Part shown: positions 23,595 through 32,588 of the stretch, piece by piece
How the letters are laid out: each line of letters starts with the position of its first letter
Numbering within the stretch: position 1 is the first letter of the stretch
Origin: Mycolicibacterium gilvum
Lineage (GTDB): Bacteria > Actinomycetota > Actinomycetes > Mycobacteriales > Mycobacteriaceae
Direction: 5' to 3'
Assembly (NCBI RefSeq): GCF_900454025.1
Contig: NZ_UGQM01000001.1
Span: 2,480,001 to 2,544,000 of the forward strand
DNA length: 64,000 bases
Position numbers and translations under genes: made by a program
The notes under the pieces: model-generated
Seen by the model: only the letters and a program-made list of their open reading frames with translations
The model's database searches: none
What the model was told of the DNA's origin: nothing

Positions 23595-24407
23595 CTAGGC
23601 GACCCGGCCGGATCGCGACGGTACGAAGTCGGCCGCCGTTCCGTCGCTGAGCGCCTGGTCCCGCAAGGTGGCCAGCGCTTTGGCCAGCAGTCTGGACACG
23701 TGCATCTGCGAATAGCCCATGCGTTCGGCAATCTGCGTCTGGGTCATCTCGTCGAAGAAGCGCAGCTTCAGGACCGCCTGCTCGCGCGGCGGCAGCTTCT
23801 CGATCAGCGGGCGGATGGTCTCGTTGTCCACCACGGCGTCGAGCCGTGCGTCCGGCTCTCCCAGGGTTTCCCGCAGCGCGACGAAGTCGCCGTCGGGGCC
23901 GGACGTGCTGTCGGTGGACAGCGTCGCGTAGTTGCTGCTCGCGATCGTCGCCTGCACGACTTCTTCCCGGTCGATGCCCAGGTGCGCGGCGACCTCGCTC
24001 GGGGTCGGGGCACGGCCCAGCTGCTGGGTCAACTCCGCACGCGCCTTTGCCAATTGGCTGTTCAGATCCTTGAGCCGGCGCGGAACCTTCACCGCCCAGC
24101 TGCAGTCGCGGAAGTAGCGCCGCACCTCGCCCATGATCGTCGGTACGGCATAGGCGAGGAAATCCGAACCGCTGTCCGGGTCGAACCGCTTCACCGCGTT
24201 GACCAGGCCCACGCTGGCGACCTGGAAGAGGTCGTCGTGGGACTGACCGCGGCCGCGAAAACGCCGCGCGGTGTGCTGAGCCAACGGCAGTGTCATCGCG
24301 ATGATGCGCTCGTGCAGGCGGCGGTACTCCGGCGATGCCGGATCCAGCTGACGCAGTGCGCGGATCATGTTCGGCACGTCGCTGTACTCGCGGCGGGGCT
24401 CAGACAA
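23595..24407 (-). CDS. SigF-family (group 3) sigma factor, copy B
   Basis: About 270 residues. Region 2 (LAQHTARRFRGRGQSHDDLFQVASVGLVNAVKRFD), region 3 (APTPSEVAAHLGIDREEV) and region 4 (LPPREQAVLKLRFFDEMTQTQIAERMGYSQMHVSRLL) are all present, in the SigB/SigF/SpoIIAC type. AGGAG fits a TTG start at 24407; a GTG at 24422 has no ribosome site. It is a paralogue of the next gene. The promoter in the gap (GTTT-N16-GGGTA at 24467-24491) is itself SigF-type, suggesting auto- or cross-regulation. Confidence 0.9.
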   Translation of the reverse strand: MSEPRREYSDVPNMIRALRQLDPASPEYRRLHERIIAMTLPLAQHTARRFRGRGQSHDDLFQVASVGLVNAVKRFDPDSGSDFLAYAVPTIMGEVRRYFRDCSWAVKVPRRLKDLNSQLAKARAELTQQLGRAPTPSEVAAHLGIDREEVVQATIASSNYATLSTDSTSGPDGDFVALRETLGEPDARLDAVVDNETIRPLIEKLPPREQAVLKLRFFDEMTQTQIAERMGYSQMHVSRLLAKALATLRDQALSDGTAADFVPSRSGRVA

Positions 24408-24466
24408 CGGAGGACTCCTCACAAGGCGGTGAACGACGGCTCGTCGCTGAACCAGGTGGCGGTGTT

Positions 24467-24491
24467 TACCCCGCCGACCACCTGGGCAAAC
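24467..24491 (-). promoter_or_regulatory. SigF-type promoter between the two sigma genes
   Basis: Minus strand GTTT (24488-24491, preceded by G), spacer of 16, GGGTA (24467-24471). An exact match to the mycobacterial SigF consensus, 60 bases before the downstream sigma gene. Confidence 0.7.
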
Positions 24492-24522
24492 CTCGTCCCC
24501 GCCGGGCCGCGTGGACGCAGCC

Positions 24523-25377
24523 TCAGGAGTGCGTCGCCGGCTCGCCGCCGACCTGATCGCGCAGCGTCGCCAGGGCGCGGGCCAGCAGTCTCGACACGTG
24601 CATCTGGGAGACCCCGATCTGCTCGGCGATCTGGCTCTGGGTCCTGTCCTCGAAGAAGCGCAGCTTCAGCACGAGGCGGTCCCTCTCGGGCAGCGCCGCC
24701 AGCAGTGGCTGCACGGTGTTGACGTCGATGACCTTCTGGATGTTGTCGTCGGGGGCGCCGAAGGTGTCCTGCAGCGACAATCCCTCGCCGTCTCCGCTGA
24801 ACGTCGTCGGCTGTTCGGTCGACCGCGTGGAGTACGCATTGGCCGCCACCAGCCCCTCGACGACCTCTTCGCGGTCGATCCCCAGATACTTGGCGAGCTC
24901 GCTGGGAGTGGGCGCACGGTTGAGGTCCTGGGTCAGGTCGGCCCGCGCCGCGTTGAGTCGCACATTGAGTTCCTTGAGACGTCGCGGGACCTTGAGCGAC
25001 CATCCGTGGTCGCGGAAGTACCGCCGGACCTCACCCATCATGGTGGGGACCGCGAACGCCAGGAAATCGTTGGCGCTGTCGACGTCGAACCGGTTGACGG
25101 CATTGAGCAGTCCCACGCGGGCCACCTGGACGAGGTCCTCGTGGCCCTCGCCACGGCCTCGGAACCGTCGCGCGATGTGATCGGCCAGGGGGAGGCAGCG
25201 AGCGATGATGGCCTCGCGCTGCCGCCGGAACGCCGCCGAGTCGCGGTCGAGGACGGCGAGTTCGCGGAACATGTCCAGGACGTCGTCGTATCCGTCCCGC
25301 TTGCGCGGAGAGGTGGTGCGGGTGGGGGGCGAAAGAGACTGGGTGTGCACTGGAATCACGGCTTCCGTGTCGAGCAC
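24523..25377 (-). CDS. SigF-family (group 3) sigma factor, copy A
   Basis: Up to 284 residues from GTG 25377; GTGs at 25359 and 25350 are plausible. Same three regions as copy B, for example HIARRFRGRGEGHEDLVQVARVGLLNAVNRFD and LPERDRLVLKLRFFEDRTQSQIAEQIGVSQMHVSRLL, clearly a tandem duplicate with substantial divergence in the linker. The N-terminus has an extra ~25-residue Thr/Ser-rich tail. No anti-sigma gene adjoins, unlike the usual rsbW-sigF arrangement. Confidence 0.88.
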   Translation of the reverse strand: MLDTEAVIPVHTQSLSPPTRTTSPRKRDGYDDVLDMFRELAVLDRDSAAFRRQREAIIARCLPLADHIARRFRGRGEGHEDLVQVARVGLLNAVNRFDVDSANDFLAFAVPTMMGEVRRYFRDHGWSLKVPRRLKELNVRLNAARADLTQDLNRAPTPSELAKYLGIDREEVVEGLVAANAYSTRSTEQPTTFSGDGEGLSLQDTFGAPDDNIQKVIDVNTVQPLLAALPERDRLVLKLRFFEDRTQSQIAEQIGVSQMHVSRLLARALATLRDQVGGEPATHS

Positions 25378-26045
25378 GTTTCGCGGGTCGGTCCGGGGTC
25401 CGTCGGTCGAACTGGGACGTCCGGCGGCGGTGGACCGATGTGCTGTCGTTCCGGCTTTCCGGGCCGGTAAGGCGTAGCACGCACGCGAAACGCTGAGTAA
25501 CCGCTCACTTGCGTTGGCACCAGGCCAATGAGGTCACGCCGGAGTCTCGACATGCGCTTGTTACGGCAGGTTTATCGCCATGGCTTTCACAGGTGCTCAA
25601 GGTCGTCGTCACGGCGATACATGCGTTCGAACACCTGAGTACGAGAATACGTCGTCCGCCGTCGAAAGCAACCCTGCAACGCGGCCGTCACGGCCGAGCG
25701 ACACGGGTGAGCATCGCGTGCACCGGGTCTGATCAGTGAATTCGGCGTCGACGCTTCGCTTTTTGTCTCTCATTGCCGGTGTACTCCTCATGGAATCCTC
25801 AGGAAGGCGCAGTTTGAGGCGGGCTTCCTGCCGGCCCGGGGGGCGAACCGTCCTGAGTCGCGGGGCGCGCCCGGGCGCAATCGGCTTTCCTGGGCTTTCA
25901 TGCCGCGAGCAAAGTGCCCCGTGGCCCGCTGCGACTCGGGCGATACAGGACGGTGACCACGTAACAGGCTGGTGGCGTGAGGATTTCGCGTGGGCGTCTG
26001 CCGGTCCGCGACGAGGGAGCCGACGCGACACGCATACGGTCCGGT
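25378..26045. other. Long intergenic region, no gene recognised
   Basis: About 670 bases between the divergent sigma gene and the GlsB-like gene. Several open frames exist on both strands but their translations are Arg/Ser/Pro-rich without family features or ribosome sites, so I do not call them. Promoters for both directions must be here. Confidence 0.5.
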
Positions 26046-26070
26046 GTTTAAGCGACATCTGCCTGGTTAT
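26046..26070 (+). promoter_or_regulatory. Possible SigF-type promoter of GlsB-like gene
   Basis: GTTT (26046-26049), 15 bases, GGTTAT (26065-26070), one mismatch in the -10 against GGGTAT, 37 bases before the start. Confidence 0.4.
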
Positions 26071-26106
26071 CCGTCCGCTGGTCGGAGCCCAAGCGAGGAG
26101 CAGAAC

Positions 26107-26388
26107 ATGATCGGAACCATCATCGGCGCAATCGTCGTCGGTCTCATCGTCGGTGCGCTGGCACGGCTCGTGATGCCGGGCAAGCAGAACATCGGCGTGT
26201 TGATGACCATCGTGTTGGGCGCCCTCGGGTCGTTCCTGGGGACGTGGATCACCTACACCCTGGGGTATTCGAATTCCAATGGGGGATTCGAGGTCATCCC
26301 GTTCCTGGTCGGCATCATCGTCGCCATCGCGCTGATCGCCGCCTACCTCGGAATCACGGGTCGCCGCGGCACCCGCCCGCGCGTCTGA
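26107..26388 (+). CDS. GlsB/YeaQ/YmgE-family stress membrane protein
   Basis: 93 residues, three membrane helices: MIGTIIGAIVVGLIVGALARLVMPG, VLMTIVLGALGSFLGTWI and VIPFLVGIIVAIALIAAYLG. The GALARLVMPGKQ and LGALGSFLG glycine patterns are diagnostic. Members are stress-induced transglycosylase-associated proteins. GAGGAG precedes the ATG; a longer upstream frame is not used. Confidence 0.85.
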   Translation: MIGTIIGAIVVGLIVGALARLVMPGKQNIGVLMTIVLGALGSFLGTWITYTLGYSNSNGGFEVIPFLVGIIVAIALIAAYLGITGRRGTRPRV

Positions 26389-26395
26389 GTCCCCC

Positions 26396-27601
26396 GTGGG
26401 AGCACTTCGACCCGCGGCGGTAGCGGGAGCATTCGCCGCGGGACTGGCCACCGGTGTCCTCACACGGTCGCAGCGGAACACCCACGCCGGCCCGGATGAA
26501 CTGCCGGAGTCCGCTGCGTCGGCTGCCCCTGAGCCCGCCGAGGCCGAGAAGGTGGACGCCCCGCCGGCCGACGATCCGGCCAAACCCGAGTCGCCCACCG
26601 ACCTCACCCGGCCGTCGTGGCTGTTCGTGTTGCGAAAGACCGCCCGGGAGTTCACGCACGACCAGTGCACCGATCTCGCCGCGGCGTTGACGTACTACGC
26701 GGTGCTGTCGCTGTTCCCCGCGCTCGTCGTCGTCATGTCTCTGCTCGGAGTCATCGGGCAGAGCGAGCGCACGGCCGACGCCGTGCTCGGGATCGTCGAT
26801 GACGTCAGCCCGGGAGCAGCCGTCGACGTGCTGCGGGAGCCGATCCAACAGCTCGTGAACGCACCGTCGGCCGGATTGACGTTGGTGCTGGGCATCGTCG
26901 GCGCGTTGTGGTCGGCCTCGGGCTTCGTCGGGGCGTTCGGGCGGGCAATGAACCGCATCTATGAAGTGGAGGAAGGCCGACCCGGCTGGAAACTGCGCCT
27001 GCAGCAACTGTTCCTGACGTTGGTCGGGCTGATCGTCGCCGCGACGGCCGCGCTCCTGCTGGCCGTCAGCGGGCCGGTGGCAGAGGCCGTCGGCGGATAC
27101 CTCGGGGTCGGAGCCACGGGATTGACGGTCTGGAACATCGCCAGGTGGCCGTTGCTCCTCGTTCTCGTCGTGTTCGGTGTGGCGATGCTCTACTACGTGA
27201 GTCCGAATGTGCGCCAACCGAAGTTCCGGTGGATCAGTGTGGGTGCTGCGATCGCGATCGTCACCTGGGTGTGCGCCTCCCTCGGATTCGGGTTCTACGT
27301 CGCGAATTTCGGCAACTACAACAAGACCTTCGGCACGCTCGCCGGTGTCATCGTGTTCCTGCTGTGGCTGTGGCTGACCAATCTCGCGCTGCTCTTCGGT
27401 GCCGAGGTCGACGCCGAACTCGAGCGTGGTCGCCAACTGCAGGCGGGCATCAGGGCGGAGGACACCCTCAAACTGCCGCTGCGGGACACCAGCCTCATCG
27501 AGAAGAACAAGGCCAAGGAGCACGAGACCCGGCTGCGCGGCAGGGTTCTGCGGCGGTCCCGGGGGCGGCATGACGGTTTCGGTGACGATCCGCAGGGGTA
27601 A
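26396..27601 (+). CDS. YihY/BrkB-family membrane protein, copy 1
   Basis: 401 residues starting at GTG 26396, eight bases after the GlsB-like stop. A Pro/Ala/Glu-rich cytoplasmic lead of ~70 residues precedes the BrkB domain: DLAAALTYYAVLSLFPALVVVMSLLG, VLGIVGALWSASGFVGAFGRAMNRIYEVEE, YYVSPNVRQPKFRWISVGA, FGTLAGVIVFLLWLWLTNLALLFGAEVDAELER. Formerly misnamed ribonuclease BN; transported substrate unknown. The end of the gene carries a SigF-type promoter for the next gene. Confidence 0.9.
   Translation: MGALRPAAVAGAFAAGLATGVLTRSQRNTHAGPDELPESAASAAPEPAEAEKVDAPPADDPAKPESPTDLTRPSWLFVLRKTAREFTHDQCTDLAAALTYYAVLSLFPALVVVMSLLGVIGQSERTADAVLGIVDDVSPGAAVDVLREPIQQLVNAPSAGLTLVLGIVGALWSASGFVGAFGRAMNRIYEVEEGRPGWKLRLQQLFLTLVGLIVAATAALLLAVSGPVAEAVGGYLGVGATGLTVWNIARWPLLLVLVVFGVAMLYYVSPNVRQPKFRWISVGAAIAIVTWVCASLGFGFYVANFGNYNKTFGTLAGVIVFLLWLWLTNLALLFGAEVDAELERGRQLQAGIRAEDTLKLPLRDTSLIEKNKAKEHETRLRGRVLRRSRGRHDGFGDDPQG
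27576..27600 (+). promoter_or_regulatory. SigF-type promoter inside the brkB-like gene end
   Basis: GTTT (27576-27579, preceded by G), 16-base spacer, GGGTA (27596-27600), exact to the SigF consensus and 43 bases before the small membrane gene. It would drive 27643 and the following epimerase and oxidoreductase genes under stress. Confidence 0.65.
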
Positions 27602-27642
27602 GGCTCGTGCACTGTCCGTGCGTTGATTGAGGAGACGATTCC

Positions 27643-27822
27643 GTGAGTGTCATTCGTCGTTCACGTTCGCTGGCGCGACGTGGTCTGAAGGTCCAACGAC
27701 GGGTGGCCTTGGCCCAGTTGCTCTTCTGGCCGGCGCTGATCGGCACGGCCGCCGCGGCCGGACTGGCCACCGTGATCTCGTTGCGGCGCACGGGCGATGA
27801 CGGCCCCCGGCATGGCGTGTGA
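27643..27822 (+). CDS. Small single-helix membrane protein (59 aa)
   Basis: Starts GTG at 27643 with GAGGAG at 27629-27634. Basic N-terminus (SVIRRSRSLARRGLKVQRR), one hydrophobic helix (residues ~24-46, LLFWPALIGTAAAAGLATVISL) and a short polar tail. It ends four bases before the epimerase start, so they are co-transcribed. Not assignable to a family by eye. Confidence 0.6.
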   Translation: MSVIRRSRSLARRGLKVQRRVALAQLLFWPALIGTAAAAGLATVISLRRTGDDGPRHGV

Positions 27823-27825
27823 CCT

Positions 27826-28902
27826 GTGCGTATCGTCATCACGGGCGCCTCGGGCAATGTCGGCACCGCGCTGCTACGGCGTCTGATCGGGACCGGCGAC
27901 GGACACGACCTCGTCGGCATTGTGCGCAGGCCACCTCCTGCCGAGGGCGTGTATCGCGAAGTAACCTGGCACGCAATTGATCTCGCTGACGCCGATGCGC
28001 AAGACCGGCTCCGCCCGATCTTCGAGGGCGCCGATGCCGTGGTACACCTGGCGTGGGGGTTCCAGCCCACCCGCAACACCGAATACCTGACGCGAGTGGG
28101 GGTCGGGGGCACCCGCGCCGTTCTCGGCGCCGCACATGCCGCCGCCGTGGGACATCTGGTGCACATGTCCTCGGTGGGCGCTTATGCGCCGGGCAGATAC
28201 GGTGACTACGTCAACGAGGACTGGCCCACCCTCGGGATCCGGACCTCGCCCTACAGCAGGGACAAGTCCCGCGCGGAGTCGCTCCTCGACGAGTATCTGG
28301 ACGAGCAGGGCAGTGCGGCGATCCCGGTGGCCAGGCTGCGGCCGGGATTCATCGTGCAGCGCGATGCCGCCAGCGGTTTGATGCGTTACGCGCTGCCGGG
28401 CTATGTGCCGATGCCGGTTGTACCGCTGCTTCCGATCGTGCCTCTCGACCGCAGGTTGTGCATTCCGCTCGTGCACGCCGATGACGTCGCCGCGGCACTC
28501 GTGGCCATCGTGCACCGCTGCGCCGTGGGGCCGTTCAACGTCGCCGCGGAGCTCCCGGTGCGCCGCGCCGACGTCGCCGAGGTCCTGAACGCCAGACAGA
28601 TTCACGTCCCGTCGCAGATCCTGGGAACACTCGTCGATCTCACCTGGCGGGCACGGCTGCAACCGATCGACCGGGGATGGCTCGACATGGCTTTCAGCGT
28701 CCCGTTGCTCGACTGTGCGCGGGCGGAGAAGGAACTCGGCTGGCAGCCCACGTGGTCGTCGGTGGCAGCGCTCGCCGACGTCATCGACGGTGTGGCCCGC
28801 CAGGCCAGTACCGAAAGTCCGCCACTGCGCCCACGCTCGATGCTCGAACAACTGCGGCGTGACCTCACCGAGGGCCTGATGACCACCCGTCACCTTCCCT
28901 GA
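27826..28902 (+). CDS. NAD-dependent epimerase/dehydratase (extended SDR)
   Basis: 358 residues from GTG 27826. N-terminal ITGASGNVGTALLRRL is the TGxxGxxG cofactor loop. The catalytic Ser region is HMSSVGAYAPG, and YSRDKSRAE is the YxxxK pair (Tyr to Lys spaced by three). PFNVAAELPVRRADVAEVL and ELGWQPTWSSVAAL are typical of the sugar-nucleotide epimerase C-terminus. Substrate unknown; co-transcribed with a flavin oxidoreductase. Confidence 0.88.
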   Translation: MRIVITGASGNVGTALLRRLIGTGDGHDLVGIVRRPPPAEGVYREVTWHAIDLADADAQDRLRPIFEGADAVVHLAWGFQPTRNTEYLTRVGVGGTRAVLGAAHAAAVGHLVHMSSVGAYAPGRYGDYVNEDWPTLGIRTSPYSRDKSRAESLLDEYLDEQGSAAIPVARLRPGFIVQRDAASGLMRYALPGYVPMPVVPLLPIVPLDRRLCIPLVHADDVAAALVAIVHRCAVGPFNVAAELPVRRADVAEVLNARQIHVPSQILGTLVDLTWRARLQPIDRGWLDMAFSVPLLDCARAEKELGWQPTWSSVAALADVIDGVARQASTESPPLRPRSMLEQLRRDLTEGLMTTRHLP

Positions 28903-28908
28903 TCGGAA

Positions 28909-30117
28909 GTGGCGGTGACGCAGCACGATTCCGTGGCGCAGCGCGGTTCCGTCGAGCCCGGGGCCGAACAGGTGGTGGTGCTCGGAGCCGGACCGGCAGG
29001 CCTCGGCATCGCGCGCGAACTCAAGCACCGGCACGGAGTCGATCCGTTGATCGTCGACCGGTCCGACGCGCCCGCGGCGAGCTGGCGGGCGCGCTACGAC
29101 GGGTTCCGCCTGAACACATGCGGATTCTGGTCCCACCTTCCGGGGCAGAGGATCCCGCTGAGTTTCGGGCGCTGGCCGACACGCGACCAGATGGTGGAGT
29201 ATTTCGACGATTACGTCCGGCGTCAGGGACTGCGGTTGCGGCTGGGAGTGCGCGCCGAGCGGATCGACCGTGACGGTGCGGGGTGGTCGATCACCACCGA
29301 TGACGCGGACGTGCGGGCCTCGGCGGTCGTCGTTGGCCTCGGCAACCACAACACGCCCGGCCTGCCCCCCTGGCCGGGGATGGACGGATTCACCGGACAG
29401 CTTCTCCACGCGGCCGACTATCGGAGTGCGGAGCCCTTCGGTGGGCAGGAGGTGCTGGTGGTCGGGTCGGGGAATTCCGCCGTGGACATCGCACTGCAGC
29501 TCAGCAGCGCAGTCGCGGCCAAGGTGTGGATGTCGGTACGGACACCCCCGCAGCTGGTTCCGCGTTCGACGGCAGGTCTTCCCATCGACACGCTCGGGCC
29601 ACTTCTGGCGACGCTGCCGGTCTGGCTTCTCGACGGTGCCGCCACCGCGATGCGACGGGTCTGGTTCGGCGAGCTCGCAGGCGTCGGGCTCCCGCCGCCG
29701 CGCCAGGGCATCTACACCGCGCTGCGGGCGCGGGCCAAAGTGCCGACGATCGCCGACGAGCTGGTGCCGCGGGTCAAGGACGGCCGTATCGAGATCGTCT
29801 CCGCGGTGGAATCATTCGAGACGAATCGTGTCGTTCTGGCCGACGGCACCGCGTTGGCTTCCCAGGTGGTGATCGGCGCGACGGGTTACCGCCGCGGTCT
29901 CGATGCGCTTGTCGGGCACCTCGGGGTGTTGACCGACGACGGTCATCCGGTGGTCAACGGCCCGCCCGCCGCGGCCCCCGGGCTGTGGTTCGCGGGGTAC
30001 GAGGAGCCGTTGATCGGTCCGCTCCGGGCGTTCCGCCGGCAGGCACCGGACGTCGCGGCCGAGGTCGTATCCCATCTCGCCGCGTCATCGGCTGCCTCGC
30101 AGACCCTTTCGCGCTGA
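28909..30117 (+). CDS. Flavin-dependent oxidoreductase/monooxygenase
   Basis: 402 residues, GTG start. VVVLGAGPAGLGIAREL is the FAD-binding GxGxxG, DGFRLNTCGFWSHLPG and VVGLGNHNTPGLPPWPGMDGFTG belong to FMO/CzcO-like enzymes, and VLVVGSGNSAVDIALQL is the NADPH GxGxxG. The FMO fingerprint (FxGxxxHxxxY/F) is relaxed. Likely oxidises a lipid or aromatic substrate; the gene order suggests envelope or stress metabolism. Confidence 0.82.
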   Translation: MAVTQHDSVAQRGSVEPGAEQVVVLGAGPAGLGIARELKHRHGVDPLIVDRSDAPAASWRARYDGFRLNTCGFWSHLPGQRIPLSFGRWPTRDQMVEYFDDYVRRQGLRLRLGVRAERIDRDGAGWSITTDDADVRASAVVVGLGNHNTPGLPPWPGMDGFTGQLLHAADYRSAEPFGGQEVLVVGSGNSAVDIALQLSSAVAAKVWMSVRTPPQLVPRSTAGLPIDTLGPLLATLPVWLLDGAATAMRRVWFGELAGVGLPPPRQGIYTALRARAKVPTIADELVPRVKDGRIEIVSAVESFETNRVVLADGTALASQVVIGATGYRRGLDALVGHLGVLTDDGHPVVNGPPAAAPGLWFAGYEEPLIGPLRAFRRQAPDVAAEVVSHLAASSAASQTLSR

Positions 30118-30136
30118 TCCGGCCTCCGGACATGCC

Positions 30137-30162
30137 GAAAGCCCCTGCAAGCAGGGGCTTTC
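30137..30162. terminator. Bidirectional terminator
   Basis: Perfect 12-base arms GAAAGCCCCTGC and complement around AA, between convergent oxidoreductase and DUF6131 genes. The A/T ends of the stem are symmetrical, suited to both directions. Confidence 0.8.
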
Positions 30163-30186
30163 AGCGAGTGTCCGAGGGAAAAGCGG

Positions 30187-30342
30187 CTAGAACCAGACTT
30201 TTCGGCCGCCGACCGGGCGTCCGACGGCGCCGAGGATCCAGAGCACGACACCGACGACGACGAGAATGCCGCCGATCGTGTACAGGATCGAGAGGCTGGT
30301 GAAGTATCCGATCAGCAAGAGGATGATTCCGAGGATGATCAT
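30187..30342 (-). CDS. DUF6131-like small membrane protein (51 aa)
   Basis: MIILGIILLLIGYFTSL, then ILYTIGGILVVVGVVLWILGAVGRPVGGRKVWF: two membrane helices and a basic C-terminus, the mycobacterial DUF6131 pattern. The ATG at 30342 is the natural start; the upstream longer frame is a shadow. A weak SigF-like element (GTTT-N14-GGGCAA on the minus strand, 30387-30410) lies upstream. Confidence 0.75.
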   Translation of the reverse strand: MIILGIILLLIGYFTSLSILYTIGGILVVVGVVLWILGAVGRPVGGRKVWF

Positions 30343-30532
30343 GGCAAATCCAATCGGTAGGTGGGTGACGCTTGCGCCCAGAGGTATTGCCCACTTCGTC
30401 AAAACCAAACGCGTCTTGCCCAAAGGGGTCTCCTGAGCTCCCCTTCCGGCCCGAGAACCGGCGTGAATCCCCAGGTGAACGGGTACTCCAGCCGCGGCGA
30501 TCCGGGTGTGCCGGGAACTGCGGGAGGTCACG

Positions 30533-31558
30533 ATGGTCGAGTGGTTGGACCGTCTGCAGCGACGGAGCAAAGCTGCCGGCTTCGTCATCGCCGTCATCTA
30601 CAAGTATCTCGACGACCAGGGGAACTACCTCGCGGCGCTGCTTGCGTACTACGCGTTCGTCTCCTTGTTCCCGCTGTTGCTGCTGCTGACCACCACCCTC
30701 GGCGTGCTGCTGTGGAACCGGCCGCAGTGGCGGGCCGAGATCATCGATTCCGCGATCAGCCAGTTTCCCCTGATCGGTGAGCAACTCAGCCGCCCCGAAT
30801 CGCTGAGCGGCGGAACGACAGCGGTCGTCATCGGCATCGTCGGCGCCCTCTACGGCGGACTGGGTGTCGGGCAGGCGCTTCAGAACGCGATGGACACGGT
30901 GTGGGCGGTTCCCCGGTACGTGCGGCGTGACCCGATCAAGTCCCGCGTGTACAGCATCCTGTTGCTGATCGTGCTCGGGTCGTTTCTGGTGGGTACGACG
31001 CTGCTGACCGGTCTGGGACGGAACTGGGCGAATCTGGGCTTTCTGGGCACCTCGGCGGTGGTCGTCGGCTCGGTTCTGTTGAACGCCGCCGTCTGCGCCG
31101 TGGCTCTGCGGGTCACGACGGTGCGACCGTTGACGTGGACCCAGGTGCTGCCGGGGGCGGTCCTGGCCGCGGTGTTGTGGCAGGCGCTGCAGTGGTTCGG
31201 CGCCACCTATGTGGCGCATGTGGTCGCGTCCGCGAGCGTGACCAACAGTGTGTTCGCAATCGTGTTGGGGCTGTTGGCATTCCTGTATCTCGTGTCCACC
31301 GCCTTCATGATCTGCGCCGAGATCAACGTGGTGCGCGTCGATCGTCTGCATCCGCGTGCACTGCTGACAGCGTTCACCGACAACGTCGATCTCACCCATG
31401 CCGATCGCCGAGCGTATGCCGGGCAGGCGGAAGCGCAGCGCGCCAAAAGCTTTCAGCAGGTCGCTGTGTCGTTCGAGGAGGAGCTCGAGGAGGAGCTCGA
31501 GAAGGAGGCGGAACCCGGCGCCTCCGACGGCGGCACGCCGACCGCTCCCACCCCATAA
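30533..31558 (+). CDS. YihY/BrkB-family membrane protein, copy 2
   Basis: 341 residues from ATG 30533 with GGGAGG upstream. BrkB signatures YYAFVSLFPLLLLLTTTLG, GIVGALYGGLGVGQALQNAMDTVW and TNSVFAIVLGLLAFLYLVSTAFMICAEINVVRVDRL. It has a long acidic C-terminal tail (FEEELEEELEKEAEPG). A second, diverged member of the family 4 kb from copy 1. Confidence 0.88.
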   Translation: MVEWLDRLQRRSKAAGFVIAVIYKYLDDQGNYLAALLAYYAFVSLFPLLLLLTTTLGVLLWNRPQWRAEIIDSAISQFPLIGEQLSRPESLSGGTTAVVIGIVGALYGGLGVGQALQNAMDTVWAVPRYVRRDPIKSRVYSILLLIVLGSFLVGTTLLTGLGRNWANLGFLGTSAVVVGSVLLNAAVCAVALRVTTVRPLTWTQVLPGAVLAAVLWQALQWFGATYVAHVVASASVTNSVFAIVLGLLAFLYLVSTAFMICAEINVVRVDRLHPRALLTAFTDNVDLTHADRRAYAGQAEAQRAKSFQQVAVSFEEELEEELEKEAEPGASDGGTPTAPTP

Positions 31559-31853
31559 CCTCCGCTGTCGCTGTCGCTGTCGCTGCCGACGGCCGGGATC
31601 GGCCCGACCGCGCGGTCACCTCGGGAGTCAGATTCTTTACTCCGGTGTGATCCGGCAACGCCTACGGCGGGACACGAGCCGGGCCGGCCGCTGCTTCAGT
31701 CCCCGCGAGGGCGATCCGGACAATCGCCGGTGGATTTGCTGAACCACCGACCATGAGAATTGTGCGTTTTGTCGATTTCGGCCCGGTTCACCCTCTGGTC
31801 ACGCCTACAGCGGCGACACACACAGCGAAACCACTTGTCTGGGGGCAGAACAC
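31559..31853. other. Intergenic region
   Basis: 295 bases. It begins with a short CGCTGT repeat (three or four copies near 31562). Otherwise no gene, hairpin or recognisable promoter seen. Confidence 0.5.
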
Positions 31854-32588
31854 ATGCGAATCACGAAGAGGGGAGCGCGCAGCGCGGGCATGGCGTGCGG
31901 CACCGTCGCGGCATCGGCAGCGCTCGCGGTGAGCACCGCGACCTCCGGGTGGGGCGTGAGCACGGCGATCGTCATCGGCGGCATCGGGACACCGTCGATG
32001 CACGAGGTCGTGACCAACCAACTTCTCGGCGGCGCGCTGCAGGATTACGACCAGCGGGTCAGTGTGAACTGGCCGGCGGAGGCGCGACCGTACACGGGGG
32101 AGGACGACATGACCCTCGGCCAGTCGATCGAGATCGGCAGGGCCAACCTGAACGCCCAGATCGACACCGCGCTCGCCCAGCTCGAACGTGACGCGGACGG
32201 GAACCTGCTCGACGGCGAACAGGTCACCGTCGTCGGACTGTCCGCCGGCTCCCTGGTCGTCACCGAAACCCTGCGTGGCTGGCAGTCGGACGACAAGGAG
32301 GATCCGGACGCTGAGGAGATCAACTTCGTCGTCGTCGCGGACTCCAGCCGCCAGGAGATCATCGATGACACCGAGCAATACAACCCGACCTACGACTACA
32401 CCTACCGGAAGGCTCCGGAGACCGTGTACGACACGGTCGAGGTGACCGGGGAGTACGACGGAATGGCCGACTTCCCGGACCGTTTCAATCTGACCGCGAT
32501 CTCGAACGCGTTGGCCGGGTCGGTGCTGCGGCACGTGCAGACGATGTTCTCCGATCTGTCCGACGTGCCGAAGCAAACACCACCGTGA
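31854..32588 (+). CDS. PE-PPE domain serine esterase, N-terminal part
   Basis: 244 residues. A signal-like hydrophobic stretch (AASAALAVSTATS) then AIVIGGIGTPSMHEVV, the start of PE-PPE/alpha-beta hydrolase domains, GLSAGS with S130 as nucleophile, and ADFPDRFNLTAISNALAGSVLRHVQT. In other mycobacterial PE-PPE proteins the domain continues directly into a NALGGTTxxYLVP segment, found here in the next overlapping frame. So this looks like the N-terminal part of one domain, split by a frameshift or by programmed coupling. Confidence 0.75.
   Translation: MRITKRGARSAGMACGTVAASAALAVSTATSGWGVSTAIVIGGIGTPSMHEVVTNQLLGGALQDYDQRVSVNWPAEARPYTGEDDMTLGQSIEIGRANLNAQIDTALAQLERDADGNLLDGEQVTVVGLSAGSLVVTETLRGWQSDDKEDPDAEEINFVVVADSSRQEIIDDTEQYNPTYDYTYRKAPETVYDTVEVTGEYDGMADFPDRFNLTAISNALAGSVLRHVQTMFSDLSDVPKQTPP

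Noticed and set aside
25509..26110. Small reading frames in the long gap after the sigma genes
   Set aside because: No ribosome sites and no recognisable protein features; the real gene starts at 26107.
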